Assembly (NCBI GenBank): GCA_036845725.1
Contig: DAIUDK010000009.1
Location: 1 to 64,000, forward strand
Source of the DNA: DSWT01 sp036845725
GTDB lineage: Bacteria > Chloroflexota > Anaerolineae > B4-G1 > SLSP01
Length of the DNA stretch: 64,000 nucleotides
Direction of reading: 5' to 3'
Shown: positions 7,227-14,398 of the stretch, one piece after another
Position numbering within the stretch: the first letter of the stretch is position 1
How the letters are laid out: each line of letters begins with the position of its first letter
Position numbers and translations under genes: made by a program
Notes under the pieces: generated by a model
Databases searched by the model: none
The model's input: the letters and a program-made list of their open reading frames with translations, nothing else
What the model was told of the DNA's origin: nothing

Positions 7227-8783
7227 ATGCCCACAGCCTTGGAACGCGAAATCGCACGCTTTAGCCAAGCCATTCGCCGGCACCATCTAGTGGTGGGCGC
7301 GGCATACGGCGTCGTAGGGGCATTAGCGGCACTGCTGGTTACCGCCATCGCTGCGCGAGTCACCCCGCTATGGCACCAGGCCGAACTGCTGTTAGCGTCC
7401 GTCTGGGCTGTGGGAGGGGGGATGTTCCTGGGTGGCACACTCGGCTTTATCTGGCCAATGTCGCTCCTGCGCCGGCTGCGCCTCTTCGACCGGCGTCTGC
7501 ATCTGGCCGATCGGCTGACGACGGCATGGGAACTGGCACAGGGTCGCATTACTGCCCCCGCCAACCTTATCCAACTCCAGCACACAGAAACCCTCGCCGC
7601 CGCGCGCGCCATCGACCCACAACCGGCCTTTCCACTTCGCCCGCCGCGCGCGGCAGGAGTCGCGGCACTTATCCTGCTGCCCGCACTCGCACTAGCGCTC
7701 TTTCTAGCCAATCCACAGGAAGCCGTGCTCGTCCAGCGCGAAGCACAGCAGCAAGCTGCCGCCGCCGCAATCGCCCAACTCGAAGCCGCGCAGGAGACTC
7801 TGACGAGGAACGACACCCTCAGCGAGGCCGAGCGTGTTGCCGCGCTTAAAGCGTTGGAGGAGGCGCTCGCCGCGCTGCGCGACCGGCGCAGTACGGTGGC
7901 AGAACAACAAACCGCGCTCTCTGAGGCCGAGCGGCAGCTCGCGGAGTTACGCTCTCCTGAGGCCGCCGCACAGCTCCAACGGCTGGCCGAGGCCAGCCCC
8001 CTCTCCACCGCCGACGTTGTCCAGCCGTTAGCCGAGGCGCTGCAACGCGGTGATGCGGAAGCTGCGGCTGCCTATCTGCGCGAACTCGTCGATCCGACGG
8101 ACAAGCAACCCCTGAGCGCTGAAGAAATGCTGGCTCTGGCCGATGCCCTCCAACAAATGGCTGAGACGCTGCAATCCACCGACCAGGAACTGGCGGCACA
8201 GTTAACAACCGCCGCCCAGGAGATCTACAGCGGTGATATGACCTCCGCGCGCGCCGCCATCCAGCAGGCCGCAGAGACGCTCTCCGAGGCAGCACAAACC
8301 AACGCAGCCAATCAAAGCCTCCAACAGGCCCAGGCTGCCGTCCAACAGGCCCAGGAAGGCCTAGGAACCGCGCAACGTCAGATGACGACATCTTCTCCAT
8401 CAGGAAGCGCTGCAGCCCAACCAGGGGCTTCCGGGAAGCAGGGAGAGCCGGGGACAGGCGCACAAGGGGGACAGACCAGCGGGGCGGCAGCAGTCTCCGG
8501 AAGCGGCAGCAACGTGCACAGCGAAGACGCCGGCAGCAGTCAGCCCTATGGTTCCGCTGAAGCGCCGCGCATTGCAGGGCAGGGCGGCGAGATCACACTT
8601 CCCCGGCAGGAGGCGCTTGGCTCGCCGCATACCACCACCGGCCTTCCAGGCGAGGCACGTATCCCTTACCAGGACGTCTACGCCACCTACGCCGAAACCG
8701 CCCAGGCTGACCTATCGCGCAGCGTCTACCCACCTGCACTGCGAACTTACGTGCGCGAGTACTTCAACGGCCTGGAACCTTGA
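7227..8783 (+). CDS. Membrane protein with long Ala/Gln/Glu-rich helical domain, unknown function
   Basis: 518 residues. Two or three N-terminal hydrophobic helices (about 22-42, 52-75 and 143-160) precede a long low-complexity helical stretch rich in Ala, Gln, Glu and Leu (about 165-390), probably coiled coil. A disordered Gly/Ser/Gln region (about 390-470) and a conserved-looking end (YATYAETAQADLSRSVYPPA, then LRTYVREYFNGLEP) follow. The tail resembles C-termini of large membrane proteins in MoxR-DUF58-type clusters. Stop of the permease and start here are two bases apart, so the two are probably one transcription unit. The ATG at 7227 is the first in this spacing and starts just before the first helix. 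No catalytic motif is visible. Confidence 0.75.
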   Translation: MPTALEREIARFSQAIRRHHLVVGAAYGVVGALAALLVTAIAARVTPLWHQAELLLASVWAVGGGMFLGGTLGFIWPMSLLRRLRLFDRRLHLADRLTTAWELAQGRITAPANLIQLQHTETLAAARAIDPQPAFPLRPPRAAGVAALILLPALALALFLANPQEAVLVQREAQQQAAAAAIAQLEAAQETLTRNDTLSEAERVAALKALEEALAALRDRRSTVAEQQTALSEAERQLAELRSPEAAAQLQRLAEASPLSTADVVQPLAEALQRGDAEAAAAYLRELVDPTDKQPLSAEEMLALADALQQMAETLQSTDQELAAQLTTAAQEIYSGDMTSARAAIQQAAETLSEAAQTNAANQSLQQAQAAVQQAQEGLGTAQRQMTTSSPSGSAAAQPGASGKQGEPGTGAQGGQTSGAAAVSGSGSNVHSEDAGSSQPYGSAEAPRIAGQGGEITLPRQEALGSPHTTTGLPGEARIPYQDVYATYAETAQADLSRSVYPPALRTYVREYFNGLEP

Positions 8784-8787
8784 AAAT

Positions 8788-8815
8788 TTGACAAATTTTG
8801 CATTTGTTTTACACT
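8788..8815 (+). promoter_or_regulatory. Predicted strong promoter of the glnA leader transcript
   Basis: TTGACA (8788-8793), 16-base spacer, TACACT (8810-8815). Transcription would start near 8822 and give a leader of about 350 bases before glnA, containing the leader peptide and the hairpin at 9036-9068. The -35 overlaps the stop of the preceding gene. Confidence 0.65.
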
Positions 8816-8937
8816 GTTGAACGTGTAGACTACAGAATTCTCACACGGGGAATTCATCAGGCAGATCCATACATTGAATCATAAACCTGGAAGCCCAAGG
8901 GTTTGTTTAAACTTTTGTAGTCTTGGATGGAGATTCT

Positions 8938-9006
8938 ATGATCGCAACGTTGATCGCTAACGCCAATAACCAGCAGCAGCAACGGCTTCACCCGATGTCC
9001 GGTTAG
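8938..9006 (+). CDS. Putative glutamine-sensing leader peptide of glnA
   Basis: A 22-codon frame, ATG to TAG, with an SD-like GGAG five bases before the ATG. Codons 10-16 read AAT AAC CAG CAG CAG CAA CGG (N-N-Q-Q-Q-Q-R), an unusual run of four glutamine codons. It is followed within 30 bases by a perfect 14-base-pair terminator hairpin and then by glnA. The codon run matches the product of the downstream enzyme, as in classical trp/his leader peptides. The stop codon region 8998-9006 is partly complementary to 9044-9051, the left arm of the terminator. Function is inferred from this arrangement; the peptide itself probably has no role once made. Confidence 0.65.
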   Translation: MIATLIANANNQQQQRLHPMSG

Positions 9007-9035
9007 TGTTGCGCGGCTATTGAGGGATTTTTCAC

Positions 9036-9075
9036 AAACCAGCCTACCGGAAATCGGTAGGCTGGTTTTCGTTTT
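9036..9075 (+). terminator. Attenuator-type terminator upstream of glnA
   Basis: Perfect stem aaaccagcctaccg (9036-9049) / cggtaggctggttt (9055-9068), loop gaaat, then ttttcgtttt. It lies between the leader peptide and glnA, so it must be passed for glnA to be made from the upstream promoter. A competing pairing is available: tccggt-t-ag (8998-9006) with ctaccgga (9044-9051), eight pairs with one bulge, which would break the left arm. Confidence 0.85.
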
Positions 9076-9179
9076 GACAAGGAGGTGATACAGGGCCTAA
9101 CGCAAATAGGTGTCCGAGTTTGTCGAGAAAGTATGTTCGATGTATGAATCTATATCAGCCAGAAAAGGAGAAGAAGGAA

Positions 9180-10511
9180 ATGGTTACTGAACTTGTATCT
9201 CGTGCCAAGGAAGATGATATTCGTTTTGTAAGTTTTCAATTTACCGATATATTCGGGACGATCAAAAGCGTCACCCTGCCGGTCGTGCAGCTTGAGGGGG
9301 CACTCGAAGAGGGCATTTTCTTCGATGGCTCGTCCGTGCAGGGGTTCGCGCGCATTTTCGAGAGCGATATGGTGCTCGTGCCAGACCCGGCCACGTACCG
9401 CGTGCTGCCGTGGAGTGTGCCCGAACGCCGCCGCGCCCGCATCATCTGTGACGTCCACACGACAGACGGCAATCCACTTACCAGTTCACCGCGCACGGTT
9501 CTCAAACGCATTCTGGCACGCGCGGAGGCCAAAGGGTTAACCTACAACGTCGGCCCTGAGTTGGAGTTCTTTCTGTTCAAACGCAACGGTGATGCGCCGT
9601 TCCAACCGGTGCCGCACGATATTGGAGGTTACTTCGACTTTTCGCCCCGTGATGAGGCGCAACAGGTGCGCAGCGAAATCATCATCGCCCTGGAAGCGCT
9701 CGGGATTCACGTCGAAATGGCCCACCACGAAGTTGCCGAAGGGCAACACGAGATCGATTTTCGCTATGCGGACGCCCTATCGACAGCAGACAGCGCCATC
9801 ACACTGAAATATACGGTACGTGCTATCGCCGCGACCTACGGCATCTACGCCAGCTTCATGCCCAAACCGATCTTCGGCATCAACGGTTCGGGGATGCACA
9901 CCCACCAAAGCATGAACGACGCCAGTGGAAAAAACGCCTTCTATGCCGCCGACGATCCCTATCATCTCTCGAAACTCGCCTACCACTTCCTCGCCGGGCA
10001 AATCGTGCACGCGCGCGCGCTGGCAGCCATCGGCGCACCGACGGTCAATAGCTACAAACGTCTCACGCCCGGTTACGAAGCGCCGGTCTACGTCTGCTGG
10101 GCACACCGCAACCGCTCGGCGATGATCCGCGTTCCAGCGACCCGTCCAGGCAAAGAAGCCGCGACGCGTATCGAACTGCGCTGCCCCGATCCGAGCAGCA
10201 ACCCCTACTTGCTGTTCGCTTCGATCCTAGCCGCGGGCCTGGATGGCGTCGAGCGCGAACTCGAAGCGCCGGAACCGGTCAACGAGGACATCTATCACCT
10301 GGAAGAAGCGGAACTTGCCGCACGGTCCATCGGTACGCTGCCGGGCACGCTGGACGAGGCGCTAGACGCTTTGGAAGCCGATGACGTTATCCTGGAGGCG
10401 CTGGGCGAATCCCTCGCCGAGACGTTTATCCGGGCCAAGCGTGCGGAATGGGACGAGTACCGCATCCGCGTGACGCCATGGGAACTGGAGCGATATCTCG
10501 AAACCGCGTAA
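9180..10511 (+). CDS. glnA: Glutamine synthetase type I (GSI-alpha class)
   Basis: Makes glutamine from glutamate, ammonia and ATP. 443 residues, close to B. subtilis GlnA and shorter than the GSI-beta enzymes. Visible motifs: DGSSVQGFARIFESDM (the loop with the feedback Arg), GPELEFFLF (metal ligands), GINGSGMHTHQS (ATP/ammonium region), NSYKRLTPGYEAP and RCPDPSSNPYL. The adenylylation loop of GSI-beta is not seen, so control by adenylylation is unlikely. The ATG at 9180 follows GGAG and GAAGGA; an upstream in-frame extension of 20 codons lacks family similarity. Expression is probably set by the leader attenuator upstream. Confidence 0.97.
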   Translation: MVTELVSRAKEDDIRFVSFQFTDIFGTIKSVTLPVVQLEGALEEGIFFDGSSVQGFARIFESDMVLVPDPATYRVLPWSVPERRRARIICDVHTTDGNPLTSSPRTVLKRILARAEAKGLTYNVGPELEFFLFKRNGDAPFQPVPHDIGGYFDFSPRDEAQQVRSEIIIALEALGIHVEMAHHEVAEGQHEIDFRYADALSTADSAITLKYTVRAIAATYGIYASFMPKPIFGINGSGMHTHQSMNDASGKNAFYAADDPYHLSKLAYHFLAGQIVHARALAAIGAPTVNSYKRLTPGYEAPVYVCWAHRNRSAMIRVPATRPGKEAATRIELRCPDPSSNPYLLFASILAAGLDGVERELEAPEPVNEDIYHLEEAELAARSIGTLPGTLDEALDALEADDVILEALGESLAETFIRAKRAEWDEYRIRVTPWELERYLETA

Positions 10512-10519
10512 CGTACAGT

Positions 10520-10587
10520 TCACCGCAGAGACACGGGGACACAGAGTTCACAGAAATTTCCTCTGTGTTCCCCGTGCCTCCGTGGTA
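10520..10587. repeat. Dispersed palindromic intergenic repeat (CAGAGACACGG family)
   Basis: Long imperfect palindrome: cacggggacacagag (10532-10546) pairs with ctctgtgttccccgtg (10561-10576), with flanking caccgcaga and cctccgtggt arms also roughly complementary. It lies directly after glnA and is related to the copy at 3104-3154. As RNA it would form a long hairpin protecting the glnA 3' end. Confidence 0.7.
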
Positions 10588-10602
10588 AAAGACTCGGTGA
10601 TG

Positions 10603-10625
10603 CCCCGCCAAGCGCGGGGTATTTG
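10603..10625 (+). terminator. Possible glnA terminator
   Basis: Stem ccccgc (10603-10608) / gcgggg (10614-10619), five-base loop, followed by tatttgtt. Short stem and weak U-tract. Confidence 0.5.
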
Positions 10626-10631
10626 TTCGAA

Positions 10632-10660
10632 TTGCCAAAATTGCTGACTTCCAGTATAAC
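10632..10660 (+). promoter_or_regulatory. Predicted promoter of the Nudix-nth unit
   Basis: TTGCCA (10632-10637), 17-base spacer, TATAAC (10655-10660). This leaves a leader of about 120 bases before the ATG at 10788, in which I see no clear fold. Confidence 0.55.
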
Positions 10661-10787
10661 AAAGACTATAAAAGTGTTTGCGCATATCGCATCTTATAGT
10701 CCTGGTTTTCAGCTTAGATAGTTGCTCAAAGAGATGCCTCGTGAGACTTTTGCAATCTAACACTATTACAGTTCCGAAAGGCAAACT

Positions 10788-11219
10788 ATGGTTCACATCA
10801 ACTACACGGCCAGCGGCGGCGTCGTCACCAACGCCGAGGGAACCCACGTGCTGTTGCTGATCCGGCCCGCACGCGACGAAGTACGCCTACCCAAAGGCCA
10901 CGTCGAGCCAGAAGAGACTCTCACCGACGCAGCACTGCGAGAAGTCGCCGAAGAGGCAGGCTACGATGACCTCGAGATCCTCGCCGATCTAGGGGAGCAA
11001 TTGGTCGCTTTCCCCCTGGACGATAAGGTGATGCGGCGTACCGAGCATTACTTCCTCATGCGCACGCGCACGCTGCACCAAATCGAACGCCCGCAGCCCG
11101 ACGATCAGCAGTTCTTCACCATCTGGGTGCCCTGGGATGAGGTCCTCATCCATCTCACCTTCGAGGCTGAACAGGTGTGGATTCAGCGCGCTCGGAAGCT
11201 TATGGAGCAAAACGTATGA
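10788..11219 (+). CDS. Nudix hydrolase
   Basis: 143 residues with a full Nudix box at residues 37-59 (G-x5-E-x7-REVAEEAGY), which binds the metal and hydrolyses nucleoside diphosphates linked to another group. The N-terminal TASGGVVTN strand is also typical. The substrate cannot be told from sequence; Ap4A- and NTP-type members look alike. An AAAGG SD precedes the ATG. The stop overlaps the start of nth by 4 bases, pairing a possible nucleotide-pool cleaner with a base-excision glycosylase, which suggests an oxidative-damage unit (inference). Confidence 0.9.
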   Translation: MVHINYTASGGVVTNAEGTHVLLLIRPARDEVRLPKGHVEPEETLTDAALREVAEEAGYDDLEILADLGEQLVAFPLDDKVMRRTEHYFLMRTRTLHQIERPQPDDQQFFTIWVPWDEVLIHLTFEAEQVWIQRARKLMEQNV

Positions 11220-11911
11220 CGACACCCGACAGTAGCTCAAATGCTGACATCATGGAAATCCACCGGCAGTTGCGCGATCTCTACGGCGATCCGCCGCACC
11301 GGCCCGATGGCGATCCGCTGGGAGCCTTGGTGAACACCATCCTGAGTCAAAATACCAATGACCGCAACCGTGATGTCGCGTTCGCGGCGCTGCGCGCGCA
11401 GTTCCCCACCTGGGAGGCCGTGCGCGATGCGCCCGCCGCAGCCATCATCGACGCCATCCGGCCAGCAGGATTAGCGCCGACCAAAGGGCCGAACATCCAG
11501 GCAGCATTACAAAAGATCACAGCAGAGCGTGGTGAGTTGTCGTTGAACTTCCTGGAAACGCTACCGTTGGAAGAAGCCCGGCAGTGGCTTACGCATCTCA
11601 ACGGTGTCGGCCCCAAAACCGCAGCCATTGTGCTGCTGTTTTCGTTGGGACGTCCGGCCTTTCCGGTCGACACCCATGTGCATCGCGTCACCCGGCGGCT
11701 AGGGTTGATCCCGGAGAATACCACGCGGGAAAAAGCGCATACACTGCTTGAGGCTCTCGTCGCGCCGGAACTTTACTGGACACTCCACCTTAATATCATC
11801 GAACATGGACGGCGGATCTGTCACGCGCGCAAGCCCGCATGTGACGAGTGTCCGCTATGTGCCCAATGCGCTTATTACCGGGCATTATCAGAAGGAGGTC
11901 AACTCCCATGA
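11216..11911 (+). CDS. nth: Endonuclease III (DNA glycosylase/AP lyase)
   Basis: 231 residues from the ATG at 11216, overlapping the Nudix stop (ATGA). Helix-hairpin-helix LNGVGPKTAAIVL carries the catalytic Lys (K134), and VDTHVHRV carries the catalytic Asp (D152). The 4Fe-4S ligands C202, C209, C212 and C218 have the usual C-x6-C-x2-C-x5-C spacing. It removes oxidised pyrimidines and nicks the abasic site. A further upstream in-frame start would lie inside the Nudix gene and was not used. The stop overlaps the next start. Confidence 0.95.
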   Translation: MTTPDSSSNADIMEIHRQLRDLYGDPPHRPDGDPLGALVNTILSQNTNDRNRDVAFAALRAQFPTWEAVRDAPAAAIIDAIRPAGLAPTKGPNIQAALQKITAERGELSLNFLETLPLEEARQWLTHLNGVGPKTAAIVLLFSLGRPAFPVDTHVHRVTRRLGLIPENTTREKAHTLLEALVAPELYWTLHLNIIEHGRRICHARKPACDECPLCAQCAYYRALSEGGQLP

Positions 11912-12489
11912 AGAACACGAAAACGCCACGATTTGGCCTGCTGCCCTATCAGGCTCTCGGCAAACGTTGGTTTTGGCCGGCGCTGTGGCTTATCCCTGCC
12001 GGGATTCTACTTTGGTGGATTATACCGCAAGCACCACATCTTGATCAACGATATCCCTTTGTCGGATTTATCATCAGTGGTATTGGCATGCTTATCGTCC
12101 TCTACACGATTCTGGCCCGGCGCGCCCACGTGAGTTGTCACAAGAACAATTTCGTTATTCACACGCCCCTCTACCCGATCGCCTTTTCCTACCAGCGCGT
12201 GCAAATGGTACGGCCTACGGAATTCAAAAGCATTTTCCCTCCCGAAAACGAGAAAAACGCGCGCTGGCGGCTCTACCAGGACATCTGGGGTAAGACTGTC
12301 GTCGTCATTAACGTCAAAGGATACCCGCTTCCAAAGTGGTGGCTACGGTTATGGCTTCATCCCTATTTGATGCACCCCCGTGAGGTGGCGCTGGTGCTTC
12401 CCGCCGCAGATTGGATGGGGTTATCACGCAGTCTGGAATCCATGCGCACGAACTGGTTGGAGAGCCGGCGCGAACGGCGGCGGGCATAA
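11908..12489 (+). CDS. Small membrane protein, unknown function
   Basis: 193 residues from the ATG at 11908, which has a strong AAGGAGG SD and overlaps the nth stop. Two transmembrane helices (about residues 22-41 and 53-72) are followed by a basic soluble domain of about 120 residues containing VVVINVKGYPLPKWWLRLW. The two-helix plus small beta-domain layout is like that of bacterial PH-domain membrane proteins, but I see no decisive motif. The tail is very Arg-rich (ESRRERRRA). It ends the Nudix-nth unit; the link to DNA repair may be only positional. Confidence 0.75.
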   Translation: MKNTKTPRFGLLPYQALGKRWFWPALWLIPAGILLWWIIPQAPHLDQRYPFVGFIISGIGMLIVLYTILARRAHVSCHKNNFVIHTPLYPIAFSYQRVQMVRPTEFKSIFPPENEKNARWRLYQDIWGKTVVVINVKGYPLPKWWLRLWLHPYLMHPREVALVLPAADWMGLSRSLESMRTNWLESRRERRRA

Positions 12490-12720
12490 GCAGCGCGCAT
12501 CACATTGCAAACATTACTCGGAGCGCAAAATGTTTAGGTCTGACAAATCCTTACGATTTTTTCCACAGGGCTTTCCACAACGCAACCCATACTTATAGGG
12601 GTTGCTGTAACACGACACCGCACCTGTATTGGATAAAAATTTTGTTTTCCACACGAGCATAGGCAAGATTAAAACTAGGTACTTTTTAAGATAAAAATGG
12701 GGTTTGGAGATTGCTTGTTT
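12490..12720. other. Candidate replication origin region: DnaA-box-like sites and AT-rich DNA upstream of dnaA
   Basis: A gene-free stretch before dnaA. It has TTTTCCACA at 12559-12567, CTTTCCACA at 12571-12579 and TTTTCCACA at 12645-12653, all in the same orientation and near the DnaA-box consensus TTWTNCACA, and a fourth weaker match (CTTTGCACA) at 12790-12798 in the dnaA leader. An AT-rich tract (about 12630-12705) follows. Origins often lie next to dnaA. The sites could equally serve DnaA autoregulation, so origin activity is inference. Confidence 0.5.
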
Positions 12721-12739
12721 AGCGCTTTTTTGGTAGAAT
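12711..12739 (+). promoter_or_regulatory. Predicted dnaA promoter
   Basis: TTGCTT (12711-12716), 17-base spacer, TAGAAT (12734-12739). The start of transcription would fall near 12746, at the edge of the GTGGTCAC arm of the leader structure. Confidence 0.6.
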
Positions 12740-12743
12740 GTAA

Positions 12744-12833
12744 GTGGTCACGGCAAAGGGGAAGGGGATAATTTCCTCATGACCACACCCTTTGCACAAC
12801 GGCGTTGTTTTAAGCCAGTGACCACCCTTTTTT
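12744..12833 (+). promoter_or_regulatory. Structured dnaA leader with terminator-like end
   Basis: gtggtcac (12744-12751) pairs with gtgaccac (12818-12825), and inside it gcaaaggg (12753-12760) pairs with ccctttgc (12788-12795); six T follow at 12828-12833. The first arm can instead pair with tgaccac (12780-12786), which would compete. So the dnaA transcript may carry an attenuator or a protein-responsive switch. The same three GTGGTCA words could also be a DNA operator. Confidence 0.5.
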
Positions 12834-12893
12834 GGATTCTCGTCGCTTAACGTTGCCCTTGCGTCATTATTTCAAATAGGATTGCTCGATCAT

Positions 12894-14255
12894 ATGAATT
12901 CACAAAGATTATGGCAGGCCACCCTGGGAGAACTGGAACTACAAATGACCAGGGCGACCTTCGATACCTGGCTACGGGACACGCACTGCATCGGTATGGA
13001 GAACGGCGACACCCTGGTCATCGGGGTCAAAAATGGCTATGCCGTCGAATGGCTGGAAAACCGCCTCTACCCGGTCATCCAGCGCACCTTATGTCGGCTG
13101 ACGCAACAGGAAGAAATACGGGCACGCTTTGTCGTGTGGCAGGCTAAACGTAACAACGGGAATGGAAATGGCCAAGGCCATAGCGAGCTTCCTGTCCTCA
13201 TCCAGGAGGAAACAATGTCGCTCCCCGCTCCGGCACGCGACCCAGGTCTAAATTCCAGTTATACCTTTAACAATTTTGTCGTGGGGCCAAGCAACCGTCT
13301 GGCACAAGCGGCCTCACAGGCCGTCGCCGAAACCCCGGCCCGTGCGTACAACCCACTCTTTATCCACGGCGGCGTAGGACTGGGGAAAACCCACCTGCTC
13401 CACGCCATCGGTCACGAATGTTACCGGCGCAATATGCAAGTGCTCTACGTCTCTTCGGAGACGTTCACCAACGACCTGATCGAGGCAATTCGCACACATA
13501 CCACCGAACTGTTCCGCGAAAAGTATCGCACGGCAGATGTCCTGCTCGTCGATGATATTCAATTCATCGCCGGGAAGGAAAGCACCCAGGAGGAATTCTT
13601 CCACACGTTCAACGCACTGCGCGATACTGGGCACCAAATCGTCCTCAGCAGCGACCGCATTCCCAAGGCTATGGTCACATTGGAGGAACGTCTGCGCTCG
13701 CGCTTCGAATGGGGATTGATCGTCGATATCCAATCCCCAGATTACGAGACGCGCGTCGCCATTCTGCAATCGAAGGCGGAACGGCTGCACGTTGATGTTC
13801 CTAATGAGTTGTTGAGCTACATTGCGACCAATGTCGAGAGCAATATCCGTGAGCTTGAAGGGGCACTCAACCGCGTGCTGGCGATGGCGCGTCTCACCGA
13901 CCTTCCCCTGACGCGACAGATCGCCGAAAACGCACTCGCCGACCTACTGCCCCACCATCCTGAAGTTTCGGCGAGACAGATTCTCAACACCGTAGCAAGC
14001 TACTACGGCATCAGCGAGGAGGACTTGCGCAGCGCGCAACGCAATCGCCGCATCGCCCAGCCGCGCCACATCGCGATGTATCTCCTGCGCGAGGAAACCG
14101 ATGCCTCACTCCCGCAGATCGGCGCGGAGTTGGGCGGGCGTGATCACACTACCGTGCTCTACGGTTACGAGAGAGTCCGCGCGCGCCTGGAGCACGACGA
14201 TCAACTCAAGCGCGAAGTGATGACCCTCAAAGGTCACTTATACGGCCAAAACTGA
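12894..14255 (+). CDS. dnaA: Chromosomal replication initiator DnaA
   Basis: 453 residues. Domain I (about 1-82), a short linker, then the AAA+ domain with Walker A HGGVGLGKT (K165, T166) and Walker B VLLVDDIQF (D220, D221). Domain IV has the DNA-binding signature GAELGGRDHTTVLYGY (about 418-433). It binds DnaA boxes and opens the origin. The ATG at 12894 was chosen; a TTG four codons upstream has no spaced SD. The usual dnaN does not follow: a terminator and a lactate permease do. Confidence 0.97.
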   Translation: MNSQRLWQATLGELELQMTRATFDTWLRDTHCIGMENGDTLVIGVKNGYAVEWLENRLYPVIQRTLCRLTQQEEIRARFVVWQAKRNNGNGNGQGHSELPVLIQEETMSLPAPARDPGLNSSYTFNNFVVGPSNRLAQAASQAVAETPARAYNPLFIHGGVGLGKTHLLHAIGHECYRRNMQVLYVSSETFTNDLIEAIRTHTTELFREKYRTADVLLVDDIQFIAGKESTQEEFFHTFNALRDTGHQIVLSSDRIPKAMVTLEERLRSRFEWGLIVDIQSPDYETRVAILQSKAERLHVDVPNELLSYIATNVESNIRELEGALNRVLAMARLTDLPLTRQIAENALADLLPHHPEVSARQILNTVASYYGISEEDLRSAQRNRRIAQPRHIAMYLLREETDASLPQIGAELGGRDHTTVLYGYERVRARLEHDDQLKREVMTLKGHLYGQN

Positions 14256-14270
14256 ATCATCGTTCAATCG

Positions 14271-14320
14271 AAAGCGGGATTTTGGAGCGTTGTGCTGCAA
14301 AATCCCGCTTTTTATTTTGG
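14271..14320 (+). terminator. dnaA terminator
   Basis: Perfect stem aaagcgggattttg (14271-14284) / caaaatcccgcttt (14298-14311), 13-base loop, followed by tttattttgg. Confidence 0.9.
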
Positions 14321-14398
14321 CTTCATCCGAAGACTGTAACGGTAAGGTGTGCAGTCTGTGGTACAATAACGCCGATACCCATTCACGAGGGCAGAATT

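Noticed and set aside
8816..9180. T-box or other tRNA-sensing leader for glnA
   Set aside because: No T-box sequence (TGGNACCGCG-like) seen; the Gln leader peptide fits better.
14282..14398. Extended lactate permease start and small Cys-containing N-terminus
   Set aside because: The extension lies over the dnaA terminator and has no permease similarity.
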